Part shown: in pieces, positions 55,481-63,186 of the stretch
Layout of the letters: each line of letters starts with the position of its first letter
Position numbering within the stretch: position 1 is the stretch's first letter
Origin: an uncultured Desulfosarcina sp.
Lineage (GTDB): Bacteria; Desulfobacterota; Desulfobacteria; Desulfobacterales; Desulfosarcinaceae
Direction of reading: 5' to 3'
Length of the DNA: 64,000 bases
NCBI RefSeq assembly: GCF_963668215.1
Contig: NZ_OY764190.1
Location: 2,046,001 to 2,110,000, forward strand
The notes under the pieces: generated by a model
What the model was told of the DNA's origin: nothing
Database searches by the model: none
The model's input: only the letters and a program-made list of their open reading frames with translations
Program-made: the position numbers and the translations under genes

Positions 55481-56254
55481 TTAAAACAGGTAGGGAATCG
55501 TCGGCGCTTCGATGGGTTCGATGGCGGCATCGGTAACCAGCGGAAAGGCTTTGTCATCGACCTGGTGCAGGGAATAGGTTCCGCTCACACGCACCCATTG
55601 GTCCTTGGCGAATTGTTCAGCCCGGTCCGCATCCACGGCGACGGCCAGGGGCAGGGCATCGGCAGCGCAGCAGGTGATCAGGAAACGATAGATGGCCGTA
55701 TCCCGGCCGCCGAAGTGCTCTTTAAGCGCCTCGTCGCGCATGATCATGCCCGTGAAGACAACCCGCCGACCGTCATAGCGACCCGCACGGCGATATAAAT
55801 CCGAGATGAAACACTCGCCTGCGGCCCTCGAACGAGGGCGGGTCATATCGACGAGGCTCGCCTCTTCTTCGTTTTGCCCATCTTCCCAGGGAAAGCGTTC
55901 CTCACTCGGTTCCCGGGCGTTGGACACGATCGTACCCGTTCCCACGAATCGATTTTTAAAAGCCAGTTCGCCCAGCATGGCATCCGGCGCGCCGACCAGA
56001 AAAACCAGCGGGAGGAGCAATACGGCAGCCCGCAACGCGGTCGGGACGTCCGCATCGGTCGTCCGATTTCCGGCGATAGCGGCGATCATGAAACCCATGG
56101 CGATGAAAACCGCCGGGACCAGCAGCAGTCCGAACTCCGGCCGTAAAAAGTCCATGTAGCGCCGGGAGCCCAGCAGATAGACCAGTGCGACCATCCAGGC
56201 ACCGAATACGAAAGGGTGCAGCCAGCGGGAAAAGATGGTGTCGGGCGACCTCAT
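55481..56254 (-). CDS. DUF1980 / TIGR03943 family protein (YcgQ-like)
   Basis: 257 residues. N-terminal membrane spans (FVFGAWMVALVYLLGSRRY; FGLLLVPAVFIAMGFMIAA; AAVLLLPLVFLVGAP), then an extracytoplasmic or soluble C-terminal domain with RRVVFTGMIMRDEALKEHFG and RFLITCCAADALPLAVAV, whose CC pair is conserved. It overlaps the permease gene by 4 bp. The pair is often found next to zinc regulons and stands divergent from znuA here, so a role in metal homeostasis is likely. Confidence 0.85.
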   Translation of the reverse strand: MRSPDTIFSRWLHPFVFGAWMVALVYLLGSRRYMDFLRPEFGLLLVPAVFIAMGFMIAAIAGNRTTDADVPTALRAAVLLLPLVFLVGAPDAMLGELAFKNRFVGTGTIVSNAREPSEERFPWEDGQNEEEASLVDMTRPRSRAAGECFISDLYRRAGRYDGRRVVFTGMIMRDEALKEHFGGRDTAIYRFLITCCAADALPLAVAVDADRAEQFAKDQWVRVSGTYSLHQVDDKAFPLVTDAAIEPIEAPTIPYLF

Positions 56255-57357
56255 GGACGCATCCCGGTGAGCGTTTCACAGCCCATGGAAAATAGAAAGA
56301 CCATGACTGCAACCAGGGACGCCAAGGCGACGATGGCGCGTTTGGTGAAAAGGCTCCGGTACATCAAAAGCAGTTTGAGATCCAGCATCGGCCCGGTCAG
56401 CAAAAAGGCCAGTTGTGCCGAAACCGGCATCATTCCCTGGAAAGAGGCCGCGATAAAGGCGTCGGCTTCGGAGCACAGGTTGAGCAAAATGGCCAGCGAC
56501 ATCATCAGAAGCACGGATACCGCCGGAATATCAGCCAATCCAATAAACAAGGATCGTTCGACATATGTTTGCGCCAGGGCGGCGATAAAGGCTCCGATCA
56601 CCAGGTAGTGGCCCACGGCCAAAAAGTCATTTTTCGCATGGGTAAAGGCCGCGCCCGCTTTATCCATCCAATCGACCGGGGCCGTGGCAGCATGGGGCGA
56701 GTCGCACCCGCATGCCGGGGCATGGGAATCGTGCATGCAGCCGCAAGGCGAGGAAACCGGATCGACCCCGATGGCAAGGATTGCCGGCGCTTTTTCGAAC
56801 AAACGCCCCATGACAAGCCCGATGACGACGGCCAGTAAATAGCCTCCGACCAGGCGCAGGGTCACCATCCGCCAGTCAAAGGCGTAGGCCAGGGCGGTGG
56901 ATGCCGCCACCACAGGGTTGACGATGGGGCCGCCGAGCAGGTAGCCGATAGCGGCGGCAAATGGAAAGCCCTTGCCCACCAGCCGCCGTACCACCGGAAC
57001 CACGGCGCACTCACAGACCGGGAAAAGAATACCCGCGGCTGCCGCGACGCACACGGTCTGCCAGCCCCGTTTGGGAAGCAATGCGGTCATGCGTTCCCTG
57101 CTTAAAAACGCCTCGATCACCCCGCCGACCAGCGAGCCCATGAGCATGAACGGAATCGCTTCCAGAACGATGCTGATAAAAACGATTGCCAGGGAATTCA
57201 GGGTGGACGAATTTGACCCGGCGGGAAGGAATAAAAAGGCCGCCACCAGAAAAACCGCAGGCAGCCAGTCGATGGCTGCCAACCGATTGAAATTTCGGTT
57301 TTTTAAACGAGAGGTGGTCTTTGATTCCTGCATGATCAACCTTGTGGTTCCGGCCAT
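56251..57357 (-). CDS. Permease (COG0701 / DUF318, YcgR-like)
   Basis: 368 residues, about eight membrane helices. Conserved parts: IVLEAIPFMLMGSLVGGVIE, FPVCECAVVPVVRRLVGKGF (with C-E-C motif) and AIGYLLGGPIVNPVVAAST. A central cytoplasmic loop is rich in Cys and His (PCGCMHDSHAPACGCDSPH, about residues 210-228), a probable metal-binding site. The start could be 57357 or 57333, both with AAGG upstream. It shares the Zur-type operator with the znu genes. Confidence 0.87.
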   Translation of the reverse strand: MAGTTRLIMQESKTTSRLKNRNFNRLAAIDWLPAVFLVAAFLFLPAGSNSSTLNSLAIVFISIVLEAIPFMLMGSLVGGVIEAFLSRERMTALLPKRGWQTVCVAAAAGILFPVCECAVVPVVRRLVGKGFPFAAAIGYLLGGPIVNPVVAASTALAYAFDWRMVTLRLVGGYLLAVVIGLVMGRLFEKAPAILAIGVDPVSSPCGCMHDSHAPACGCDSPHAATAPVDWMDKAGAAFTHAKNDFLAVGHYLVIGAFIAALAQTYVERSLFIGLADIPAVSVLLMMSLAILLNLCSEADAFIAASFQGMMPVSAQLAFLLTGPMLDLKLLLMYRSLFTKRAIVALASLVAVMVFLFSMGCETLTGMRP

Positions 57358-57464
57358 TAGCGCCTTAAGGAATAGCTATTAGCAAAAGATACGTGGGAAG
57401 GAAACAGGCAAGCCAAGAGCGAAAGGGCTGTTTTTTAATCGGTCCCATTGCGCCGGTTGGATTG

Positions 57465-57502
57465 ATGCAATATATTTGCATAGTGAATTTTTGCCGTATA
57501 AT
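57465..57502 (+). promoter_or_regulatory. Zur-type operator and znuA promoter
   Basis: Perfect palindrome ATGCAATATATTTGCAT (57465-57481) of the Fur/Zur type. Downstream on the plus strand TATAAT (57497-57502) fits a -10, with TTGCAT of the palindrome at the -35 position (15-16 bp spacer), so a bound repressor would block the promoter. It lies between the permease gene and znuA and could control both. Confidence 0.65.
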
Positions 57503-57628
57503 CGCTATTTGATGTGGATAATCTAATAAAACAGATTGTTAAGGGTGAATTGACTGGATAAGGGATGTTGACAACCAGTTGCGTCTGGTTCCACTTCTTT
57601 GTTAAACCATTGCCCCAAGGAGACTGAC

Positions 57629-58555
57629 ATGAACCGTGCATTTGTTACATTTTTCCTGATTCTTTGTGTGGTATTTGGCGTTGCGTCAACGGCCGCGGCG
57701 GCCGATAAGCTTCCTGTTTTCGTCAGTATCGTCCCCCAGAAATTTTTTGTGCAACAAATTGGCAAAGACCTGGTGGATGTCCAGGCGATGGTTCAACCCG
57801 GCGCCAGCCCGGCCACCTACGAACCCAAACCCAGGCAAATGGCCGCACTATCCGGGGCTAAAATCTATTTTTCCATCGGCGTTCCCTTCGAAAAGGCCTG
57901 GCTGGACAAGATTGCCGCCGCCAATCCGCAAATGACGGTGGTCCACACGGATGACGGCATTGAAAAAATTCCCATGGCAGCGCATCATCACCACGAAGAT
58001 CATGCGGGCAAGGATGGCGAAGAGAAACACCATGCGGACGATCATGAAAAAGGCCACCATGGGCATACCGGTCTCGATCCGCATATCTGGCTGTCCCCGC
58101 CCCTGGTGCGGATTCAGGCGCGAACGATCACAACCGCCCTGCAGACCGCCGATCCCGCCCATCGGGATGTGTACGACGCCAATTTTCGTGACTTCGCTGG
58201 CCGGATCGATCAACTGGACAATGATTTGAGAGATACCCTTGCAGGAAGGTTTGGCATGTCGTTCATGGTTTTTCATCCGGCCTGGGGCTATTTCGCCCAT
58301 GCCTATGGCCTCAAGCAGATGCCCATCGAGATCGAGGGCAAGGACCCCAAACCGGCCCGGTTGCAAGCGTTGATCGAACATGCTAGAGAACACAACATCC
58401 ACGTAATTTTCGTGCAGCCCCAGTTCTCCACCAAAAGCGCCGAACTGATCGCCCGGGAAATCGACGGCCAGGTCGTGGCGGCCAATCCTCTGGCTGAAGA
58501 CTGGATGGCCAACTTGCGTCAGGTTGCTGACAAGTTCAAGGCTGCCTTAAAATAA
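57629..58555 (+). CDS. znuA: Zinc ABC transporter substrate-binding protein
   Basis: 308 residues. Signal peptide about 1-24 (FVTFFLILCVVFGVASTAAA). Zinc features: a His/Asp-rich loop (AHHHHEDHAGKDGEEKHHAD, about 114-133), GLDPHIWLSPP, HPAWGYFAHAYGL and VQPQFSTKSAELI. AAGGAG precedes the ATG at 57629; the upstream TTG frame is not used. Periplasmic. First gene of the znu-zur operon. Confidence 0.95.
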   Translation: MNRAFVTFFLILCVVFGVASTAAAADKLPVFVSIVPQKFFVQQIGKDLVDVQAMVQPGASPATYEPKPRQMAALSGAKIYFSIGVPFEKAWLDKIAAANPQMTVVHTDDGIEKIPMAAHHHHEDHAGKDGEEKHHADDHEKGHHGHTGLDPHIWLSPPLVRIQARTITTALQTADPAHRDVYDANFRDFAGRIDQLDNDLRDTLAGRFGMSFMVFHPAWGYFAHAYGLKQMPIEIEGKDPKPARLQALIEHAREHNIHVIFVQPQFSTKSAELIAREIDGQVVAANPLAEDWMANLRQVADKFKAALK

Positions 58556-58572
58556 ACTAACAAAGGGTGCCC

Positions 58573-59352
58573 ATGGCTCTGGTTGAAATCAACGACGTCT
58601 ATTTTTCCTATAACGGCGATACGGTTCTCGAGGACATCCATCTGGATGTCCGCCAGGGGGACTTTATCGCCATGATCGGACCCAATGGCGGCGGCAAAAC
58701 CACACTGCTGAAATTGATGCTGGGGTTGTTGAAACCGAATTCCGGCACGATCCGCATCAATGGCGATTCCCCGCGCAAAGCGTCTTCGTGCATCGGCTAC
58801 GTGCCCCAGGACGTCCACATCAACAGCCGGTTCCCCATTACCGCCATGGATGTGGTTCTGATGGGGAAGCTGGACCCGAAAAAGCGCTGGGCGAGAAAAA
58901 CAGCGGCCAATCGCCGGGAGGCCCTGGACACCCTGGAACAAATGGAGATGGGAGCCCACGCCGAAAAAAAGATCGGTGAACTGTCCGGCGGGCAGCGCCA
59001 GCGGGTCTTCATCGCCAGGGCACTGGTCACCCGGCCCAAGCTGCTGCTGCTGGACGAACCCACGGCCAGCATCGACACAAGAGGGCAGGCCGATTTTTTC
59101 AAGCTTCTGGAAAAACTCAACCGGGAAATCACCATCGTCGTGGTCAGCCACGACCTGCTGGTCATTTCCCGCTACATCAAATCCGTTGCCTGCGTGAACC
59201 GGCGGCTGCATTACCACGACCAGGCGGAAATTACCGGCGACATGCTCGAAACCATGTATCCTTGCACCGTCGAAGAGACGTGCCCCGTCGAGCTGATTGC
59301 CCACGGGCATCTTCCGCACCGGGTGTTGCGGCAACACGAGGATGATCGATGA
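58573..59352 (+). CDS. znuC: Zinc ABC transporter ATP-binding protein
   Basis: 259 residues. Walker A GPNGGGKTT (about 40), signature LSGGQRQR (about 140), Walker B LLLLDEPTAS and H-loop VVSHD. The ATG at 58573 is preferred over the GTG 6 bp earlier because AAAGGG lies too close to the latter. 17 bp after znuA; followed directly by a repeat element. Confidence 0.94.
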   Translation: MALVEINDVYFSYNGDTVLEDIHLDVRQGDFIAMIGPNGGGKTTLLKLMLGLLKPNSGTIRINGDSPRKASSCIGYVPQDVHINSRFPITAMDVVLMGKLDPKKRWARKTAANRREALDTLEQMEMGAHAEKKIGELSGGQRQRVFIARALVTRPKLLLLDEPTASIDTRGQADFFKLLEKLNREITIVVVSHDLLVISRYIKSVACVNRRLHYHDQAEITGDMLETMYPCTVEETCPVELIAHGHLPHRVLRQHEDDR

Positions 59353-59354
59353 TT

Positions 59355-59548
59355 GACGACGGCCTAAAAAACCCGATATCGGCGTTACGCTTCATCCCTC
59401 GTCACTGCGGAGTACGCTTAGTACACCTCATTCCTCGGGATGGAACATGAATGTTCGCCGTAAGGATTTGAATCGATTTATTGTTCGCTCGCTTAAGCTC
59501 GCTATCGCGGCCCGCAAGCCTTGATCTCGGGCTTTTTACGCCGCCGTC
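59355..59548. repeat. MITE-like intergenic element between znuC and znuB
   Basis: 194 bp bounded by imperfect inverted ends: GACGACGGCCTAAAAAACCC onward (59355-59380) and its counterpart ending GCCGCCGTC (59523-59548), with C-TAAAAA-CCCGA-ATC shared. Inside are CGGAGTACGCTTAGTACACC and a GAACAT-GA-ATGTTC palindrome. There is no coding potential. The sequence type resembles dispersed intergenic repeats of deltaproteobacteria as I recall them. Confidence 0.6.
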
Positions 59549-59576
59549 CGAAAAGTGAATTTTAGGAATTCATCAT

Positions 59577-60404
59577 ATGCTTGAAGCCCTGCAATTCGAG
59601 TTCATGCGCAATGCCCTGATGGCCGGTCTGCTGGCCGCCGTCATCTGCGGCATCATGGGCACGCTGGTGGTGGTCAACCGCATCGTCTTTCTTTCCGGCG
59701 GCATCGCCCACGCCGCATACGGCGGCATCGGACTTTCCTTCTTCTTCGGTTGGCCCTATATGGCCGGAACCATCGGATTCTCGCTGTTCGCCGCCATGCT
59801 GATGGCGGCCATCACCCTGCAAGCCAAACATCGCGCCGATACGATCATCGGCGTAATCTGGGCGTTGGGCATGGCTTTCGGGATTATCTTGCTGGACCTG
59901 ACGCCGGGGTACCATGTGGACCTGATGAGCTACCTGTTCGGCAGCATCCTCACGGTGCCGGACAGCGACTTGTGGACCATGCTCGTCATGGCCGCGGTGA
60001 TCGCGGTTTTTGTCGTCGGCTACTACAATGACCTGTTAGCGCTCTCCTATGACGAGGAGTTCGCCCAGGTTCGGGGCGTACCGGTCAGGGGCCTGTATTT
60101 CACCATGATCGGAATGCTGGCGATCACCATCGTCATGGTCATCCAGGTGGTGGGCTTGATTCTGATTATCGCTTTGTTGACAATCCCGCCTTTCATCGCC
60201 GAAAAATATGCCACCTCCCTGTTCCAGATGATGGCGGGGTCAAGCCTTCTGGGAGCCCTGTTCACCATGACCGGCCTATGGTTGGCCTACCGGTTCGATC
60301 TGACCTCGGGCGCTTCGATCATCCTGGTTTCCGGGGTCGCTTTTTTAATTATCCTGGGCATTGAAAAACTGCGCCTGTCCGCACGCAAAGCCAGTGGACG
60401 TTAA
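59577..60404 (+). CDS. znuB: Zinc ABC transporter permease
   Basis: 275 residues, about eight membrane helices, ABC-3 family. Landmarks: FMRNALMAGLLAAVICGIMG, VFLSGGIAHAAYGGIGLSFF and EEFAQVRGVPVRGLYFTMIG (coupling region). Partner of ZnuC. Separated from znuC by the MITE-like element, which leaves the frame untouched. Confidence 0.93.
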   Translation: MLEALQFEFMRNALMAGLLAAVICGIMGTLVVVNRIVFLSGGIAHAAYGGIGLSFFFGWPYMAGTIGFSLFAAMLMAAITLQAKHRADTIIGVIWALGMAFGIILLDLTPGYHVDLMSYLFGSILTVPDSDLWTMLVMAAVIAVFVVGYYNDLLALSYDEEFAQVRGVPVRGLYFTMIGMLAITIVMVIQVVGLILIIALLTIPPFIAEKYATSLFQMMAGSSLLGALFTMTGLWLAYRFDLTSGASIILVSGVAFLIILGIEKLRLSARKASGR

Positions 60405-60418
60405 CCGTAAGGATCGCC

Positions 60419-60847
60419 ATGTGCCATCAATGCAATTATGAAGCGCTGTTAACCGAAGCGAAACTCGATCCCACCGAAAACCGCCGGCGCGTACTGGAAG
60501 TCATCGGCAACAATCGGTTCCCCCTTTCTGCCGGCGATATTTACCAGACGGTGGAGCGCACCGGCTCCATCAACCGGGTAACGGTCTACCGCATCCTGGA
60601 TCTTTTGTTAGACCACGGCCTGGTGGAGCGCATCAGCACCGGCGGCCGGGCCTTTTGTTACGGGATGGCGCCCAACGAAAATCACCGGCCCCATCCCCAT
60701 TTTTACTGCAAACGCTGCGGCCGCATGGACTGTTTGAGTCCGGAAAGTCTTACGATTGATATCGATGCGTTGTTGCAGACCTTTCCCGGTCGCATCGACA
60801 AGGTGGAAGTCCGAGTGGACGGGGTGTGCAAGGACTGCCTGAAATAA
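60419..60847 (+). CDS. zur: Fur-family repressor, probably Zur
   Basis: 142 residues. Winged helix about 15-85 (PTENRRRVLEVIGNNRFPLS; INRVTVYRILDLLLDHGLVE), then the metal part HRPHPHFYCKRCGRMDC (His and Cys ligands) and a C-terminal CKDC. An N-terminal CHQC is extra. Genomic linkage to znuABC argues for zinc sensing rather than iron. 14 bp after znuB; the operator upstream of znuA makes the operon self-regulated. Confidence 0.9.
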   Translation: MCHQCNYEALLTEAKLDPTENRRRVLEVIGNNRFPLSAGDIYQTVERTGSINRVTVYRILDLLLDHGLVERISTGGRAFCYGMAPNENHRPHPHFYCKRCGRMDCLSPESLTIDIDALLQTFPGRIDKVEVRVDGVCKDCLK

Positions 60848-60874
60848 GGTTGGAAATCGTCGAACAGGCGCATC

Positions 60875-60901
60875 TGCCGGTCGTCTCCGGCATATTTTTT
60901 T
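60875..60901 (+). terminator. Rho-independent terminator of znu-zur operon
   Basis: TGCCGG (60875-60880), TCGTCT loop, CCGGCA (60887-60892), then T-A-T8. It lies 28 bp after the zur stop and overlaps the end of the convergent cysteine desulfurase gene. Confidence 0.85.
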
Positions 60902-62049
60902 CAGTCCGGATTTTTTCGTAGTTTCCTAACCGCATCAACAACCACTGCAACGGCCTGATCGATCTGATCGGCAGTAGTCATGCGGCCGGTGGAGAAGCGC
61001 ACCGTCCCCTTGGCCCATTTTACCGGTATTCGCATGGCTTCCAGTACGTGGGAAAGCTGAACCGTGTCCGAATGGCAGGCGGCACCGGCCGAGGCGGCCA
61101 CCTCCAGGCCGATTTCTTCCAGAATGCGATTGGCTTCCAGGTCCTTGAACGAAAGGCTCAAGGTGTTGGGCAGCCGTTGTTCCGGGTGGCCGTTGAGGCG
61201 AACCTCGTCCAATTGATCGGTCAGCCCCCTGTGCAGGCGATCGCGCATGGCTTTCAGGTGGGTTTGGGTGTGGCTCAGGCTGCGCTCGGCCATCTCGCAG
61301 GCCTTGCCCAGCCCTACGATTTCCAGGACATTTTCCGTGCCGGCCCGCCAGCCCATCTCCTGGCCGGCGCCGTGGCAGAACTTTTCGGGCGCCACTCCCC
61401 TGCTCACATAAAGCGCACCGATGCCCTTGGGAGCATACACCTTGTGCCCGGCTACCGACAGCATGTCCACGTTCAAACGCTGAACATTCGTTTCGATCTT
61501 GCCCACACTCTGGGCCGCGTCGGTGTGCATGTAAATGCCGTGTTTTTTGGCCAGCTCGGCAATCTCAGCAATGGGCTGGATGGTTCCCACCTCGTTGTTG
61601 GCGTGCATGACGGTAATCAGGATGGTCTCGGGCCGGATGGCAGCCGCGACATCTTCCACGCGAACCATGCCGGTGTCATCCACATCCACATAGGTGGTGG
61701 TGAAGCCTTCGCCCTCCAGATGGCGGCACACCTCCAGGATTGCCGGATGCTCAACGGTGCTGGTGATGATGTGGTTTCCTTTGTTTTTCAACGCCCGGGC
61801 TGTGCCTTTAATGGCGTGGTTGTTGGATTCGGTGCCGCCGGAGGTGAAAAAGACCTCCGTCGGCTCGCAGCCCAGCAGACCGGCTACCTGCCGCCGGGCG
61901 GCCTCCACCGCTTTTTTGGGACGGATGCCGTACCAGTGTGAACTGGAAGGGTTGCCGAATTCGGTTTCCAGAAAGGGGCGCATGGCCGCAATCACTTCCG
62001 GGTCGTGGGGGGTGGTGCCGTTGTAGTCCAGGTAGACGGGCTGAATCAC
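60901..62049 (-). CDS. Cysteine desulfurase (NifS/IscS family)
   Basis: 382 residues. PLP enzyme that releases sulfur from cysteine for FeS clusters and thio-cofactors. Key parts: VYLDYNGTTPHDPEVI, TSGGTESNNHAIKG, MHTDAAQSVGKI, PLP lysine in SVAGHKVYAPKG (about 204), and the sulfur-accepting Cys in the loop AGAACHSDTVQL (about 325). No iscU or iscR adjoins, so it may be a free-standing enzyme. Confidence 0.93.
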   Translation of the reverse strand: MIQPVYLDYNGTTPHDPEVIAAMRPFLETEFGNPSSSHWYGIRPKKAVEAARRQVAGLLGCEPTEVFFTSGGTESNNHAIKGTARALKNKGNHIITSTVEHPAILEVCRHLEGEGFTTTYVDVDDTGMVRVEDVAAAIRPETILITVMHANNEVGTIQPIAEIAELAKKHGIYMHTDAAQSVGKIETNVQRLNVDMLSVAGHKVYAPKGIGALYVSRGVAPEKFCHGAGQEMGWRAGTENVLEIVGLGKACEMAERSLSHTQTHLKAMRDRLHRGLTDQLDEVRLNGHPEQRLPNTLSLSFKDLEANRILEEIGLEVAASAGAACHSDTVQLSHVLEAMRIPVKWAKGTVRFSTGRMTTADQIDQAVAVVVDAVRKLRKNPD

Positions 62050-62174
62050 GAGAACGCTCCAATGGCAGCTTTTGTTTTCCGGTAATTACGGAAACCGGAT
62101 GGTTACAGGATTCGTGTTGGCTTCGAATCGGGCCGTTCAAATTCGATGAAGCGATATATTTTCATAATTTCTAA

Positions 62175-62336
62175 TATCATGTCAATCGGTTGGGCTGGGA
62201 CGACTTCGCTTTCTCGAAAAAGAAAAACCTGTCGGCGTTCAAAAAAGAATTCGACCGGATGTTGAAGCAGATGCAGGCCAGCGGGGAAATCGCCCGGATG
62301 CTGAAAGAAAGCTACGGCATTTCCGGCTATAAGTAA
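62175..62336 (+). pseudogene. 3' remnant of a solute-binding protein (SBP family 3) gene
   Basis: Plus-strand frame ending at TAA 62334-62336 reads GWDDFAFSKKKNLSAFKKEF then DRMLKQMQASGEIARMLKES and YGISGYK. This is the usual C-terminus of periplasmic amino-acid-type binding proteins. A stop codon at 62172-62174 closes the frame upstream, there is no signal peptide and no fitting start, so about 80 per cent of the gene is gone. It lies between two minus-strand genes. Confidence 0.6.
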
Positions 62337-62341
62337 GAGCG

Positions 62342-63133
62342 TTAGGGCGTTGAAGCATCGATTGCCTGCCAGTCCATCATCCGCCAATCCCAGGGCGGGC
62401 GTTCGCCTTGGGCCGCGTCGGCTTCCGGCCAGGGCCATTGCTGCGGGATGGGGCAGATGAGATCCAGTTGCGTTTTTCGGGTGGGATGCTCAACGGACAG
62501 GCTGCGGGCCAACAGGGCGATCTGTTTTCCCGGCAGCGGCTTGTCGGCGCCGTAGCGCAGATCGCCGAGAATCGGGTGGCCCATGCGGGAAAGTTGGATC
62601 CGGATCTGGTGGCGCCGGCCGGTTTCCAGGGTGACTTCCAGAAGGCTCTTGTCGCCCGCTGTGCCCAATCGCGTATAGGACAGGCGCGCCTCCTGGCTGT
62701 CTGCCGTCGGCGCGGGAACCACCCGGCTCATCCGATCCTGCCGTTCGATGTGATCGATTCGCCGTTGCGATTTTTGGGCGACGGAGCCCTGCACCACGGC
62801 CAGATATCGTTTGTCCACGCTGCGCTCCCGAAACTGGCGGGCCAGGCGGCCGGCGGCCTTGGATGTCCGTGCGAACAGCACAACGCCGGCCACCGGACGG
62901 TCCAGCCGATGGACCATGGCCAGAAAGACCTTCCCCGGCTTGTCGTAGCGCTCCTTGATCCACTGTTTGGCCAGATCCAGCAGACAGACGTCGCCGGTGC
63001 GGTCCCCTTGCACCAGCAGTCCCGATGGTTTATAAATCGCCAGCAGATGGTTGTCCACGTACAGCACCGGCCAGCGTTTATCGAAAAAGAACGGTCGATC
63101 GGATTTGTTGAAGGTGGTGTCCAGGGCATCCAT
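62342..63133 (-). CDS. RluA-family pseudouridine synthase
   Basis: 263 residues. Catalytic motif VHRLDRPVAGVVLFAR (about residue 74, Asp nucleophile), then LLEVTLETGRRHQIRIQLSR and GHPILGDLRYGA. No S4 domain at the N-terminus, as in RluA/TruC types. I chose the ATG at 63133; the frame to 63205 is open but starts with TTG and no ribosome site. RNA target unknown. Confidence 0.88.
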   Translation of the reverse strand: MDALDTTFNKSDRPFFFDKRWPVLYVDNHLLAIYKPSGLLVQGDRTGDVCLLDLAKQWIKERYDKPGKVFLAMVHRLDRPVAGVVLFARTSKAAGRLARQFRERSVDKRYLAVVQGSVAQKSQRRIDHIERQDRMSRVVPAPTADSQEARLSYTRLGTAGDKSLLEVTLETGRRHQIRIQLSRMGHPILGDLRYGADKPLPGKQIALLARSLSVEHPTRKTQLDLICPIPQQWPWPEADAAQGERPPWDWRMMDWQAIDASTP

Positions 63134-63186
63134 ACGCGGCTCGGATTTCCGGGGTTCATGGGAATGGGTTTTCAAAGGGGTACCAT

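Noticed and set aside
62074..62096. Near-palindrome around GGTAATTAC upstream of the cysteine desulfurase gene
   Set aside because: Possible operator, but it matches no motif I know (not an IscR site) and has no partner copy.
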